A stretch of 64,000 nucleotides of DNA from Flavobacterium sp. Sd200 (GCF_009826935.1 NZ_WUMN01000001.1:372001-436000), one strand, 5' to 3'. Positions 19,636 to 29,424 are shown, counted from the stretch's first letter. Numbers and translations: made by a program. Notes: generated from the sequence alone by a model not told the origin.

Positions 19636-20388
19636 TTATAAGTACATAAACAACATGGCTATGCTCATAGCGATCATAAGGCCGTCTTCTATAATGGTTA
19701 CAGTACTCATTGGCAGGTTAAAAACCGCACCAAGGCAGGCACAACGAATTTGCTTTTTGTTGAAAACACTTTGCAATACCCCCAACAGACTTACCGACAT
19801 GAGTACTGCCGTAAAGGCGTTTGTGAACACGGGCATAAAATCAGTAGCAAAGGCAAGACCCAGTGCCAGTTCTAAAAACGCATAGATATAGCCCCAGGCT
19901 GGTATTTTTTTAGCCACAATATCATACATGGCATAGCTTTCGGCGAAGCCCTTAACGTCGAGCATTTTAAAGAACGAGAATGTAAGGAAAAAGCCTGCCA
20001 TAAAAACGCGCATAAAAACCATGCCGTTAAAGTTGTTTCGATATAGCGCAGCAATGCCTGAGATTATAGTTATGTAGCCAAATATCAACAATATAGGTTT
20101 GTAAGTCTCTGCCCAACTTTTTACGGGCTCGGGCTGGCTGGCAAAAACATTCATGGCATCGCTGTGGTGGCTGTTTTCCATGGTTTCTGTAAGCTGATAT
20201 TTTGGATAGTCTTTTAGAGCCTGTTGCAGTTTAAGTGTGGCTACGTGGCTGCTCATACTAACATCGGCTGTGCCATTTTCAAGGTTTATGGCAACATCTG
20301 TTACCTCAGGTAATTGTTTTAAAAGGTAGCTTACTTTAGCAACGCATCCGTCGCACGTCATTCCTGATATGTTATAGGTATGTTTCAT
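19636..20388 (-). CDS. Heavy-metal-associated domain fused to a MauE/DoxX-type membrane domain, 250 aa
   Basis: Residues 1-66 form an HMA domain with the metal-binding loop ISGMTCDGCVAKV, as in copper chaperones and mercury-binding proteins. Residues about 100-250 hold four TM helices and a CAC-LG motif near residue 217, typical of MauE-like methylamine-utilisation/thiol-redox membrane proteins. The start at 20388 is chosen because an upstream in-frame codon lies in an intergenic palindromic repeat. The adjacent AraC regulator also carries an N-terminal CxxC segment. A role in metal or thiol homeostasis is likely; the substrate is unknown. Confidence 0.8.
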   Translation of the reverse strand: MKHTYNISGMTCDGCVAKVSYLLKQLPEVTDVAINLENGTADVSMSSHVATLKLQQALKDYPKYQLTETMENSHHSDAMNVFASQPEPVKSWAETYKPILLIFGYITIISGIAALYRNNFNGMVFMRVFMAGFFLTFSFFKMLDVKGFAESYAMYDIVAKKIPAWGYIYAFLELALGLAFATDFMPVFTNAFTAVLMSVSLLGVLQSVFNKKQIRCACLGAVFNLPMSTVTIIEDGLMIAMSIAMLFMYL

Positions 20389-20399
20389 GATTTTTTGTA

Positions 20400-20477
20400 T
20401 GTAGAGACGTTGCAATGCAACGTTTAAAATTAATATTACGCTATTGTTCTAATTCGTTGCATTGCAACGTCTCTACA
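20400..20477. repeat. Inverted repeat of a REP-like element (GTAGAGACGTTGC...)
   Basis: Two perfect 23-bp arms (20400-20422 and 20455-20477) are separated by 32 bases. Each arm contains an inner near-palindrome CGTTGCAATGCAACG. The GTAGAGACGTTGC/GCAACGTCTCTAC motif is a widespread intergenic palindrome in bacteria. The unit could be REP/MITE-like. It separates the HMA/MauE gene from the AraC gene. Confidence 0.8.
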
Positions 20478-20535
20478 AAGTTCGGTAATATATAAAGAAT
20501 GTGTCTTACGTTATTTTGGGCAATAGCTGTAATAT

Positions 20536-21096
20536 TTACAGTTGGTCTATGCTTCGGCGTTTGTTGTCTTTAATGGCTTTGTAGTGGGTGGGGGTAAGGC
20601 CTGTTACTTTTTTAAACTGGCCCGATAAGTATGCTGCACTGCTGTAACCCAGTCTGTCGGCTATCTGCGCGAGCGAAAGTTCATCATAAACCAGCAATTC
20701 CTTAACCTTTTCTATGCGCTGGGCAATGTAGTATTTTTCTATTGTAGTATCTTCTACATCCGAGAAAAGGTTGCTAAGATAGGTGTAGTCATACTGTAAT
20801 TTATCTGCCAGGTGTGCCGATAAATTTATGTTTAAAACTTCTTCGGTATGATGTACCAGTGTAATGATCTCGTTCTTTACCTGCTCAATAATACGGCCTT
20901 TTCGGTCTTCAATAAGTTCAAACCCCAGTTTGTTAAGGTTAGAGGCAATAACTTCGGTCTGGTTTGCAGATAGCTCACCGTCAATTTCAGCTTCGCCTAA
21001 CGATACCCTTCCCACAACATGGCCTAATGCCGCAAGCTCGTTGCGCACAGCCATGATGCAGCGGTTACAAACCATATTTTTGATGTAGAGAATCAA
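20536..21096 (-). CDS. AraC family regulator with an HMA-like CxxC N-terminus, 186 aa
   Basis: The first 70 residues resemble a heavy-metal-associated fold with YIKNMVCNRCIMAVRNEL, where the CNRC pair occupies the metal-binding position. Residues about 85-180 are a two-HTH AraC domain (SLAQIADRLGYSSAAYLSGQ, then FKKVTGLTPTHYK). This looks like a metal- or thiol-sensing activator. It lies directly upstream of, and on the same strand as, the HMA/MauE membrane protein, which it probably controls. Which metal is sensed cannot be told. Confidence 0.85.
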   Translation of the reverse strand: MILYIKNMVCNRCIMAVRNELAALGHVVGRVSLGEAEIDGELSANQTEVIASNLNKLGFELIEDRKGRIIEQVKNEIITLVHHTEEVLNINLSAHLADKLQYDYTYLSNLFSDVEDTTIEKYYIAQRIEKVKELLVYDELSLAQIADRLGYSSAAYLSGQFKKVTGLTPTHYKAIKDNKRRSIDQL

Positions 21097-21219
21097 TTTT
21101 TTGTTTCAGATTTCAAGTTTAAGGTTTCAAGTTGCTCACCCAGCCCAAAAAGTCCGGAATTTGAAGCCAAAGCCACAATGAACTTTCAAAAAACTTTAAA
21201 CCTGAAACTTTAAACAAAA

Positions 21220-21543
21220 TTATTTAAACATATCCATACCCGGAATATTGGGCATGCCCTGTTGTGCTACAGCACCAAGTTCTGCTTCGTTAACTGCGGT
21301 TGCTTTTGCAATAGCTTTGTTAAGTACCAGTACCAAATAATCTTCAAGCTGTTCTTTATCTTCTAATAATGAGTCGTCTATTGCAATGCTCTTTACAGTG
21401 CGGTTGGCCGTAAGAGTAACTTTAAGCAGGCCGTCGCTGCTTTGCTCGTCTACTAAAACGTTGTCGAGCCTTTTTTTAGTTTCTTCAATCTTTTGCTGGG
21501 TTTCTTTAAGTTTTCCCATCATTCCCATTAAATCTCCAAACAT
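21220..21543 (-). CDS. ybaB: YbaB/EbfC family nucleoid-associated protein, 107 aa
   Basis: This is the small dimeric DNA-binding protein found in most bacteria. It has the long N-terminal helix ([19 protein letters not shown]), the strand [19 protein letters not shown] and a final helix. Length and order match the family. It is divergent from the oligopeptidase gene, with only 73 bases between the start codons. Confidence 0.9.
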   Translation of the reverse strand: MFGDLMGMMGKLKETQQKIEETKKRLDNVLVDEQSSDGLLKVTLTANRTVKSIAIDDSLLEDKEQLEDYLVLVLNKAIAKATAVNEAELGAVAQQGMPNIPGMDMFK

Positions 21544-21616
21544 TTTTTCTGAATTTATAGATTAAATATTCCTGCAAATGTATAAATTGCAGTGGTATTT
21601 ACCAATTCTTAAAAGA

Positions 21617-23749
21617 ATGAAAAAACACTTACTTATGTGTTGTGTTTGTGTTACTTTTGCAGCAAATGCTCAAACAAGCAAAACTATAATGACCAAAACC
21701 ATTACTGCGCCGGTTGCACCTGTAAAGCCTAAAGAGCTTATAATGCACGGCGACACACGTACAGACAACTACTACTGGCTTAACGAAAGGGAAAACCCCG
21801 AAGTTATAGACTACCTTAACAAAGAGAATGCATATTATAAAGAAATGACGGCTCATACAAAGCAGTTTCAGGACGAACTGTTTTTAGAGATGAAAGCCCG
21901 TATTAAAGAAGATGATTCTTCGGTTCCTTATTTATACAACGGCTATTATTACATTACCCGTTTTGAAAAAGGGAAAGACTACCCAATATATGCCCGTAAA
22001 AAAGGAAGCCTTGATGCCCAGGAAGAGATCTTGTTTGACTGTAACGAAATGGCAAAAGGGCATTCTTATTTTAGCCTTAATGGTTTGAATATTAGCGAAG
22101 ACAATAAATGGGCTGCCTTTGGGGTAGACCTGGTGTCACGCAGGCAATATGTTATTCAGGTTAAAAACCTTGAAACAGGAGAGATACTTCCGTTTAAAAT
22201 TGAAAATACCACAGGCGGATCTACATGGGCAGGCGACAATAAAACATTATTTTATACCCGTAAGGATGAGGTAACACTCAGATCTGACAAAATTTATAAA
22301 CATAAATTAGGAGAAGATGTAAGTACTGATGCGCTGGTATATCATGAAAAAGACGACACTTTTGATACCTATATTTACAAAAGCAAATCTAAGAAGTTCC
22401 TTATTATTGGTTCGTCGAGCACACTGACATCAGAGTATAGAATACTTGATGCTAAAAAGCCCGATGGCAGGTTTAAAATTTTCCAGAAAAGAACACGCGG
22501 GCTCGAATACAGTATATCGCACTATGGTGATAAATTCTATATAGTTACCAACAAAGACAAGGCTACCAACTTTAAGCTGATGACCACTCCCGAAAGTGCC
22601 ACGGCTAAAGAAAACTGGACTGACCTTATTGCCCACCGCGCAGATGTTTTGCTTGAAGATATTGATATTTTTAAAGACTATCTTGTAATTTCTGAGCGCA
22701 GCAACGGGCTTAACAAAATACGCATTCGTCCATGGGATGGGGCTGAAGAGTACTACCTGCCTTTTGACAGTGAAACCTACACGGCTGAAACTTCTATAAA
22801 CCCCGATTTTGATACACAAATATTGCGTTACAGCTATCAAAGCCTTGCAACGCCGTCATCGGTTATAGATTTTGATATGAAAACCCGCCAAAAAACAGTT
22901 CTTAAAGAACAGGAAGTACTGGGGGGCTCGTTTGATAAAAACAATTATACAGAGCAAAGAATATGGGCTACAGCACAGGATGGTACCCTGGTGCCAATAT
23001 CTATGGTGTATCGCAAGGGCACTAAGCAGGATGGGAGTAATCCGTTCCTGTTGTATGCTTATGGTTCTTATGGGGCTTCTATGGATGCTTACTTTTCGTC
23101 TATAAGGCTTAGCCTGCTCGACCGTGGCTTTATTTTTGCCATTGCCCACATTAGGGGGGGCGAAGATCTTGGTCGCGAATGGTATGACAACGGAAAATTG
23201 CTAAAAAAGAAAAATACATTTACTGATTTTATTGATTGCTCTAAGTTTGTAATAGACCAAAAGTATACCTCGCCTGAGCATTTGTATGCCGAGGGTGGAT
23301 CGGCCGGAGGTTTATTAATGGGGGCAATTGTAAACATGGCACCACAGCTTTACCACGGCATTATTGCCCAGGTACCTTTTGTAGACGTGGTTACCACCAT
23401 GCTCGACGACAGCATTCCGCTTACAACAGGCGAGTATGACGAGTGGGGTAATCCAAATAACAAAAAGTATTACAAGTACATGAAAGAATATTCACCCTAC
23501 GACAATGTTACAGCACAGGCTTATCCTAATATGCTTGTAACAACAGGGCTGCACGACTCTCAGGTACAATACTGGGAACCTGCCAAGTGGGTGGCAAAAT
23601 TGAGGGTGTTTAAAACAAATAACAACCTTTTGTTCCTGGATACCAACATGGATGCGGGGCACGGAGGAGCTTCCGGGCGTTTTGAAGCTATAAAAGAAGT
23701 TGCCAAGGAATACAGTTTTTTGTTAGATTTAGAAGGAATTAAAAAGTAA
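21617..23749 (+). CDS. Prolyl oligopeptidase family (S9A, oligopeptidase B-like) serine peptidase, 710 aa
   Basis: The N-terminal half is a seven-bladed propeller and the C-terminal third an alpha/beta hydrolase. The nucleophile lies in EGGSAGGLLMG, the Asp in TGLHDSQVQYWEP and the His in DAGHGGASGR, in normal order. The GGSxGG form is typical of PtrB/POP enzymes, which cut short peptides after basic or proline residues. I start at 21617 because MKKHLLMCCVCVTFAANAQ is a credible export signal. Specificity is undetermined. Confidence 0.9.
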   Translation: MKKHLLMCCVCVTFAANAQTSKTIMTKTITAPVAPVKPKELIMHGDTRTDNYYWLNERENPEVIDYLNKENAYYKEMTAHTKQFQDELFLEMKARIKEDDSSVPYLYNGYYYITRFEKGKDYPIYARKKGSLDAQEEILFDCNEMAKGHSYFSLNGLNISEDNKWAAFGVDLVSRRQYVIQVKNLETGEILPFKIENTTGGSTWAGDNKTLFYTRKDEVTLRSDKIYKHKLGEDVSTDALVYHEKDDTFDTYIYKSKSKKFLIIGSSSTLTSEYRILDAKKPDGRFKIFQKRTRGLEYSISHYGDKFYIVTNKDKATNFKLMTTPESATAKENWTDLIAHRADVLLEDIDIFKDYLVISERSNGLNKIRIRPWDGAEEYYLPFDSETYTAETSINPDFDTQILRYSYQSLATPSSVIDFDMKTRQKTVLKEQEVLGGSFDKNNYTEQRIWATAQDGTLVPISMVYRKGTKQDGSNPFLLYAYGSYGASMDAYFSSIRLSLLDRGFIFAIAHIRGGEDLGREWYDNGKLLKKKNTFTDFIDCSKFVIDQKYTSPEHLYAEGGSAGGLLMGAIVNMAPQLYHGIIAQVPFVDVVTTMLDDSIPLTTGEYDEWGNPNNKKYYKYMKEYSPYDNVTAQAYPNMLVTTGLHDSQVQYWEPAKWVAKLRVFKTNNNLLFLDTNMDAGHGGASGRFEAIKEVAKEYSFLLDLEGIKK

Positions 23750-23764
23750 TTGATTTTTTTTTGT

Positions 23765-23772
23765 TAGATTTG
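23765..23772 (+). promoter_or_regulatory. Probable -7 promoter element for the cysteine-synthase-like gene
   Basis: TAGATTTG matches TAnnTTTG, 56 bases before the ATG at 23829. No convincing -33 element is visible. Confidence 0.45.
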
Positions 23773-23828
23773 CAGGGTTTTGAGGTTACTAAACTAAACC
23801 ACAGAGTACCTTGCTAACTTATTTTTTT

Positions 23829-24869
23829 ATGAAAGAAGAAATAAAAGCCTATAATAATGTGCTGGAACTGATAGGTAATACACCATTGGTTAAGATCAAT
23901 AAAGTTACTGAAGGATTAAAAGGGAATTTCTATGCCAAGGTAGAAGCTTTTAACCCGGGTCATTCGACTAAAGACAGGATAGCACTGTATATTATAGAGG
24001 AAGCCGAAAGAAAAGGCATACTAAAACCGGGCGATACGATTATTGAAACTACTTCAGGAAACACCGGGTTTAGCGTGGCTATGGTTAGCATTATAAAAGG
24101 GTATGAGTGTGTGCTTGCAGTAAGTTCTAAATCATCCCGCGATAAAATAGACATGCTTCGCGCCATGGGAGCCAAAGTATATGTTTGTCCTGCAAATGTA
24201 TCGGCAGATGATCCACGTTCTTACTACAGTGTTGCCCGCAGGCTTCATGAAGAAATGAAAGGATCGGTTTACATAAACCAATATTTTAACGACCTTAATA
24301 TAGACGCCCACTACAAAACTACCGGCCCTGAAATATGGGAGCAAACTAAAGGGCAAATTACTCACCTTATTGCATGCAGTGGTACCGGAGGTACAATTTC
24401 TGGAGCTGCACGTTACTTGAAAGAACAAAACCCCAACATTAAAGTTTTAGGTGTAGATGCTTATGGATCTGTACTTAAAAAATATCACGAAACCAAAGAG
24501 TTTGACAGCGAGGAAATTTACCCTTACCGTATAGAAGGTCTTGGTAAAAACCTTATTCCTACTGCTACCGATTTTGATGTTATTGACAAGTTCATGAAAG
24601 TCTCTGACGAAGACAGTGCCCACGCAGCACGATACATTGCCAAGACTGAAGGTCTTTTTGTAGGATATACCAGCGGCGCCACACTACAGGCTGCAAGGCA
24701 GTATGACGAGGCAGGCGAGTTTGACGAGAACAGCAATGTGGTACTCATTTTCCCTGACCATGGTTCGCGCTATATGAGCAAAGTTTACAGCGACGAATGG
24801 ATGAACGAGCAGGGCTTTTTTGACAGCGTTAACATTGAAGAAGCGCAAAAAATTGAATTTATAAAGTAG
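23829..24869 (+). CDS. PLP-dependent cysteine synthase / cystathionine beta-synthase family enzyme, 346 aa
   Basis: This is a fold-type II PLP enzyme. The PLP lysine is in [14 protein letters not shown], the substrate loop is [12 protein letters not shown] and the phosphate-binding Gly loop is [13 protein letters not shown]. The core resembles CysK/CysM and the catalytic part of cystathionine beta-synthase, and the two cannot be separated by eye. No CBS-pair domain is attached. The first ATG at 23829 gives a normal N-terminus ([20 protein letters not shown]). A terminator follows. Confidence 0.85.
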   Translation: MKEEIKAYNNVLELIGNTPLVKINKVTEGLKGNFYAKVEAFNPGHSTKDRIALYIIEEAERKGILKPGDTIIETTSGNTGFSVAMVSIIKGYECVLAVSSKSSRDKIDMLRAMGAKVYVCPANVSADDPRSYYSVARRLHEEMKGSVYINQYFNDLNIDAHYKTTGPEIWEQTKGQITHLIACSGTGGTISGAARYLKEQNPNIKVLGVDAYGSVLKKYHETKEFDSEEIYPYRIEGLGKNLIPTATDFDVIDKFMKVSDEDSAHAARYIAKTEGLFVGYTSGATLQAARQYDEAGEFDENSNVVLIFPDHGSRYMSKVYSDEWMNEQGFFDSVNIEEAQKIEFIK

Positions 24870-24887
24870 TTCTTACTTTCCTATCAT

Positions 24888-24928
24888 AAAAAATCCGGCA
24901 GCTAATTTTTAGCTGCCGGATTTTTTTT
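24888..24928 (+). terminator. Terminator after the cysteine-synthase-like gene
   Basis: An 18-bp stem (24888-24905 with 24909-24926, core TCCGGCAGCTAA) is followed by T residues. Confidence 0.9.
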
Positions 24929-25011
24929 AGATTATTTTAGGCTATGTAGTCAAAAATATCTTTATCTATTTTCAGTAGTTGGTGTGTGCTTTATATGCTG
25001 TAATTTAAAAT

Positions 25012-25872
25012 TTACAGCCCTAGTTCTGCAAATGTATCGCCTTGTTTTATATCTCCGGTTTCAAATCCCTTTTTAAACCAATACATTCTTTGTGCGGAAG
25101 TACCATGCGTAAAAGAGTCGGGTACAACGGTTCCCTGTGTGCGTTTTTGTAGGGCATCGTCGCCCACGGCATTGGCGGCACTCAGGGCTTCTTCAATATC
25201 ACCTTCTTCAAGAATACGGTTCATTTTTTCATCATAATGTGTCCATACACCTGCATAAAAATCTGCCTGAAGCTCTAAGGCTACCGATAGTCTGTTAGCC
25301 TCTACCTCATTGCCCTGTTGCTGTAATTGCCTAACTTTAGCTGATGTACCCAATAAGGTTTGTACATGATGGCCTATTTCGTGGGCAATAACATAGGCAA
25401 TGGCAAAGTCGCCACCCTTGGCTCCGTAACGTGTTTGAAGTTCGTCGAAAAATGAAAGATCCATATAGACTTTTTGGTCGGAGGGACAATAGAAAGGTCC
25501 CATTGCAGCAGATGCATTTCCACAGGCTGTTTGCACACCATCTCTAAAAAGTACCAGCTTTGGATATTCATAAGTTTTGCCGTTCTCAGCAAATATTTTT
25601 GTCCAGACATCCTCAGTGTCTACCAAAATAGCGTTAACCATTTCACCCATCTCTTTATCGCGCGAGCTTAACTCTTTGGGTTGGCTGGTTTGGTGAGTAT
25701 TTTGCTGCAATTGATTATTTATATCGTTAATTACGGCTATATCACCACCTGTAAACAGATTGATAAGTAATATAATAACCCCAATAATACCGCCGCCAAC
25801 GGCTACCTGCCCACCAGATACACCACGGCGGTCTTCCATATTATCGCTTTGTCTTCGGCCTCCCCATTTCAT
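25012..25872 (-). CDS. Neutral zinc metallopeptidase family (YpfJ-like), 286 aa
   Basis: A short basic N-terminus (MKWGGRRQSDNMEDRRG) precedes one TM helix at about residues 25-43 and a periplasmic zinc-peptidase-like domain. The zinc motif is HEIGHH, with a further conserved block EVEANRLSVALELQADFYAG supplying the third ligand region. This matches the YpfJ/YPFJ-family 'putative neutral zinc metallopeptidase'; its substrate is unknown. A 16-bp palindrome lies 17 bases upstream. Confidence 0.9.
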   Translation of the reverse strand: MKWGGRRQSDNMEDRRGVSGGQVAVGGGIIGVIILLINLFTGGDIAVINDINNQLQQNTHQTSQPKELSSRDKEMGEMVNAILVDTEDVWTKIFAENGKTYEYPKLVLFRDGVQTACGNASAAMGPFYCPSDQKVYMDLSFFDELQTRYGAKGGDFAIAYVIAHEIGHHVQTLLGTSAKVRQLQQQGNEVEANRLSVALELQADFYAGVWTHYDEKMNRILEEGDIEEALSAANAVGDDALQKRTQGTVVPDSFTHGTSAQRMYWFKKGFETGDIKQGDTFAELGL

Positions 25873-25888
25873 GGTATTTGATTTTAGT

Positions 25889-25904
25889 TACCTGAATTTA
25901 GGTA
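25889..25904. promoter_or_regulatory. TACCT-N6-AGGTA palindromic site upstream of the zinc metallopeptidase
   Basis: TACCTGAATTTAGGTA (half sites TACCT and AGGTA, six bases apart) ends 16 bases before the start codon at 25872. The same 16-bp form recurs at 1089-1104 and 27480-27495. Confidence 0.55.
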
Positions 25905-25960
25905 TAATTATTTGCCTGGCATGCTGTTTTATCATCAATTTAGCAATTGCCAAAAACAGT

Positions 25961-25987
25961 ATCAGCCACAGGGTTGCTGTGGCTGAT
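25961..25987 (-). terminator. Hairpin after the DUF5723 gene
   Basis: A perfect 11-bp stem ATCAGCCACAG/CTGTGGCTGAT with a 5-base loop is followed on the minus strand by ACTGTTTTT. It probably terminates the DUF5723 transcript. Confidence 0.7.
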
Positions 25988-26014
25988 AAAGTGTATATTG
26001 TTATAATTTAAGAC

Positions 26015-27361
26015 TTAAATTCCAAAACGGAAACCCATATAAAAATCGGCCTGCTGTGTATCGCTTACTCCGGCAGAAAGAATAGAGCCTGAACCTATAA
26101 AGAAACCGCCAAGCCTAAAGCCTAAACCTGCCGTAAATCCTGCAATATCGCTTACAGAAAGTGGTACATAAGCCTCAAAAAAGCTGGCTGAATAACGAGG
26201 GGTTATGGTATAAAGGTTTTGCTGTGCTATTTGGTCGTTTGCATCGTCTTTTTTAAGTTCCTGCTGTAGGTATCCTGTAACATACCATCTTCTGTATAGT
26301 CTTACATCGGCATAGGCGGCAAGCAACGCAGGCATTTGTACTTTAAAGTCTCTATTGCTGCTCAGTGTGGTTAAAAAGCCACTGTTTACCAAGATGTCTT
26401 CAATTTCCTCAATATTGGTTACATTTTGAAACTGGTCAAGATCAAGATATTCGCCTTCAGGAATGTTTAGCCTGTAGTTGTTCGAACTATTGTTATTGTC
26501 TTTAAATGTCATGCTGCCCAGGTTTTTAACCGATAGGCCTGCGTTAATTTTATACTGCTTACTGTCGGTAGGGTCTAACCACTGGTAATTAACCCCAATA
26601 TCGGTTGAAAATCCGTTAAGTCCTCCGGCAAAGAACTCACTGTAGTTTCCTGTATCGGTAAAATCGTTGGCTAATGATCCTGAATAGGCAAAGTTAAGAT
26701 TAGCCTGTGTATCGGTAAGGCTTGAATCTCCGTTAACAGTAACTATATTGCCACGAAACCTATCGGCACTCATGTTAGCAAATGATCCGGGAAACAGGAG
26801 GTTAAACGTTACCCCGGCTGACAGTTTATTTACATTATCGTTATAAAGTTCGCGTGCTGCCGAAAGGCTAATTTCGCCCCATGTGGTAGCCGCAGCCCTT
26901 TGGTTGTAGTTGGTGTTTATAATGCTTGTACCTATCAATGGATTAACATTGCTTGAGGTTACTGCGTTGCCCAAATTGACATCTACATCTACAATGTTAG
27001 CCTTAACTTTTGCGGCAGATGTTATAGCAAAAGCCCACTTGTTTATTTTAATTCCGAAGGCTGGCCCCATAATGTCAATGTCTGCTCTAAGATTTACAGG
27101 CTCATTACCTGAAAAAAGTTTAGACTCGAAATCGTCACTTCCGCTCACGAGATCGCCAAACGTTATTTTATTATTAGAAACATTAGCACTGAAATTTAAG
27201 ATATTTACCTCGCAGGTTTTGCTAAGGTTTACAAGCTCTGCCGGATTTAGACTGGCATTTAAAAGTCCAACTCTTCGGGAAGTGTTAATGCCAGAGAAAT
27301 GTTCCTGGGCAAAGACTCCTGTGCACATTAATACTGAAACACATAGTAAAGTTATTCTCAT
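26015..27361 (-). CDS. DUF5723 family protein (outer-membrane beta-barrel-like), 448 aa
   Basis: A signal peptide (MRITLLCVSVLMCTGVFAQ) is followed by HFSGINTSRRVGLLNASLNPAELVNL, the characteristic opening of DUF5723 proteins. Alternating beta strands run to a C-terminal YMGFRFGI. The family is restricted to Bacteroidota and has no known function; a FadL-like or PorV-like outer-membrane barrel is likely from composition. The start at 27361 is preferred over an upstream in-frame codon because it places the signal peptide at the N-terminus. Confidence 0.8.
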   Translation of the reverse strand: MRITLLCVSVLMCTGVFAQEHFSGINTSRRVGLLNASLNPAELVNLSKTCEVNILNFSANVSNNKITFGDLVSGSDDFESKLFSGNEPVNLRADIDIMGPAFGIKINKWAFAITSAAKVKANIVDVDVNLGNAVTSSNVNPLIGTSIINTNYNQRAAATTWGEISLSAARELYNDNVNKLSAGVTFNLLFPGSFANMSADRFRGNIVTVNGDSSLTDTQANLNFAYSGSLANDFTDTGNYSEFFAGGLNGFSTDIGVNYQWLDPTDSKQYKINAGLSVKNLGSMTFKDNNNSSNNYRLNIPEGEYLDLDQFQNVTNIEEIEDILVNSGFLTTLSSNRDFKVQMPALLAAYADVRLYRRWYVTGYLQQELKKDDANDQIAQQNLYTITPRYSASFFEAYVPLSVSDIAGFTAGLGFRLGGFFIGSGSILSAGVSDTQQADFYMGFRFGI

Positions 27362-27474
27362 ATAGTGGTGATATTTTATTGGGTTACTAATTTTGTATTG
27401 CCGAAAACGATATAAATTTAAGAAAAATCGTTTTAATATTGAATAATACAAATTTCGGTAAACCCATCCAATAT

Positions 27475-27500
27475 AAAAATACCTACATTTAGGTATTTTT
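27475..27500. promoter_or_regulatory. Palindrome with TACCT-N6-AGGTA core upstream of DUF5723
   Basis: Eleven-base arms AAAAATACCTA/TAGGTATTTTT are separated by CATT. The centre is a 16-bp TACCT-N6-AGGTA site (27480-27495). It lies 114 bases upstream of the chosen start at 27361. T residues flank the right arm, but no gene on the plus strand ends here, so an operator is more likely than a terminator. Confidence 0.55.
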
Positions 27501-27627
27501 CAGGTATAATTAACACAGGAATTTATATAACAGCGGCCTGGTTTTCATATTATCTTTATTTGGATTACTAATTTAAGTAATAAAATAACTATCTGAAAAT
27601 CAGTATGTGTTATATATGTGTGAAAGT

Positions 27628-28317
27628 TTATATGCTTTGCCAAACTGCGTCCTGTGGCACTGGGGCAGTTATGGTTAAAGGCAATTTTGTAACGGGGTGT
27701 ATAAAATGCAGCTTGCGTGCGTGCAGACTTATACCGCCGTCGGGGTTGCTGCGGTCGGCACCATATTTTAAGTCTCCTTTTATTGGAGAACCAATTGCCG
27801 AAAGCTGCGCCCTTATTTGATGATGACGGCCTGTGTGCAGGTTAATTTCGAGCACACAGTAATTGTCAAGCTGCTTAATTAAAGAATAATCAAGGCTTGC
27901 CATTTTGCTGTCCGGTACCTCTTTATTGTAAGCTTTAGAGGTGTTTCTTTTTTCGTCGCGCTTAAGGTAATGTACTAAATTAGCTTGGTCTTTTTCAGGA
28001 CGTTTTTTTACAATGGCCCAATATGTCTTTTGGGTCTCACGGTTTTTAAACAGTTCATTAAGTCGTGTTAAAGCCTTACTGGTACGGGCAAAAACCACTA
28101 TGCCTGTTGTGGGGCGGTCTAAGCGGTGTACTACGCCCAAAAAAACCTCTCCCGGTTTATTATATTTTTCCTTAATATACTCCTTAACAACTTCGCTCAG
28201 GGGCTTATCACCGGTCTTGTCGCCCTGCACAATATCGCCTACGCGCTTATTGACCACAATTATATGGTTGTCTTCGTGCAATACCTCAAGATTATTTTTG
28301 TTAGAAGTTATTTTCAA
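27628..28317 (-). CDS. RluA-family RNA pseudouridine synthase, 229 aa
   Basis: The catalytic motif HRLDRPTTGIVVFART contains the invariant Asp, and the C-terminal LHTGRHHQIRAQL is typical of the RluA/RluC group. There is no S4 domain. Such enzymes isomerise specific uridines in rRNA or tRNA; the target cannot be assigned by sequence. Confidence 0.9.
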   Translation of the reverse strand: MKITSNKNNLEVLHEDNHIIVVNKRVGDIVQGDKTGDKPLSEVVKEYIKEKYNKPGEVFLGVVHRLDRPTTGIVVFARTSKALTRLNELFKNRETQKTYWAIVKKRPEKDQANLVHYLKRDEKRNTSKAYNKEVPDSKMASLDYSLIKQLDNYCVLEINLHTGRHHQIRAQLSAIGSPIKGDLKYGADRSNPDGGISLHARKLHFIHPVTKLPLTITAPVPQDAVWQSI

Positions 28318-28329
28318 ACCGGATTATTA

Positions 28330-28464
28330 GATGTAAGATTTTTGGATGTAGGATTAGGATAGTGTTGCACGAAAACGGACAATCATCTTGGTTATAAGAT
28401 AATTTGTACTTTACAGCATAGCATATTTAAATCTTCGGAATTAAGAAATCTAAAATCTTACATC
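28330..28464. repeat. Imperfect inverted repeat in the panB/pseudouridine-synthase spacer
   Basis: GATGTAAGATTTT (28330-28342) is exactly complementary to AAAATCTTACATC (28452-28464), with related GGATGTAG/CATCCAA pieces next to it. The spacing of over 100 bases makes a simple terminator unlikely; it looks like an intergenic repeat. Confidence 0.5.
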
Positions 28465-28476
28465 CAACAATCTCAA

Positions 28477-29295
28477 TTAATATTGTTCCTTTTCGTTAGG
28501 GAAATCGTTCGATTTTACATCATCAGCATAATGGCCTATAGCTTTTGTCATGTCTTCATAAAGGTTCATGTATCGACGCAGGAAACGCGGACTGAACTCG
28601 TTGTTCATGCCCAGCATGTCGTGTATTACCAATACCTGGCCGTCTACACCACCCCCGGCCCCAATGCCTATTACAGGGATTGAAATACTCTCGGCGACTT
28701 TTTGTGCCAGGGCAGCCGGAATTTTTTCGAGCACAACGGCAAAACAACCAATACGCTCCAGCATTTTAGCATCTTCGATCAGTTTTTCAGCTTCTGCATC
28801 TTCTTTGGCACGAACCGTGTAGCTTCCAAATTTATATATAGACTGTGGCGTTAATCCCAAATGTCCCATTACGGGGATGCCTGCATGCAGTATTTTTTTT
28901 ATAGACTCTTTGATCTCGCTGCCGCCTTCAAGTTTAAGGGCATGCGCACCGCTCTCTTTCATGATACGTATAGACGATCTTAAGGCTTCTTTAGGGTCAC
29001 TTTGATAAGTGCCAAAAGGCAGGTCTACAACAACAAGAGCACGGGTAGTACCACGAACAACCGATGAGGCGTGATATATCATTTGATCCAGCGTTATAGG
29101 CAATGTGGTTTCATGGCCTGCCATAACGTTAGAGGCAGAGTCCCCCACTAATATAACATCTACTCCGGCTGCATCTACAATTTTAGCCATTGTAAAGTCA
29201 TAAGCCGTTAGCATCGAAATTTTTTCGCCATTGGCTTTCATTTCAATTAACGACTTAGTGGTTATTCTTTTATAATCTTTTTTGGCAACAGACAT
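28477..29295 (-). CDS. panB: 3-methyl-2-oxobutanoate hydroxymethyltransferase
   Basis: This is the ketopantoate hydroxymethyltransferase of pantothenate/CoA synthesis, using methylenetetrahydrofolate. Motifs are [19 protein letters not shown] at the start of the barrel, [18 protein letters not shown] (metal-binding Asp), GHLGLTPQS and [21 protein letters not shown]. At 272 residues the length is typical. It is monocistronic by spacing. Confidence 0.95.
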   Translation of the reverse strand: MSVAKKDYKRITTKSLIEMKANGEKISMLTAYDFTMAKIVDAAGVDVILVGDSASNVMAGHETTLPITLDQMIYHASSVVRGTTRALVVVDLPFGTYQSDPKEALRSSIRIMKESGAHALKLEGGSEIKESIKKILHAGIPVMGHLGLTPQSIYKFGSYTVRAKEDAEAEKLIEDAKMLERIGCFAVVLEKIPAALAQKVAESISIPVIGIGAGGGVDGQVLVIHDMLGMNNEFSPRFLRRYMNLYEDMTKAIGHYADDVKSNDFPNEKEQY

Positions 29296-29424
29296 TTTTA
29301 TAAAAATTTTAGGGGGTAAATGTAGTAAATTGCATTAATATTAACCTCAATAAATATGGTTTTATTGAAGATTGAATAATTAACAGGCTATTTTAAAATG
29401 CCTTACAAAATGCTAAAAAAGAAT

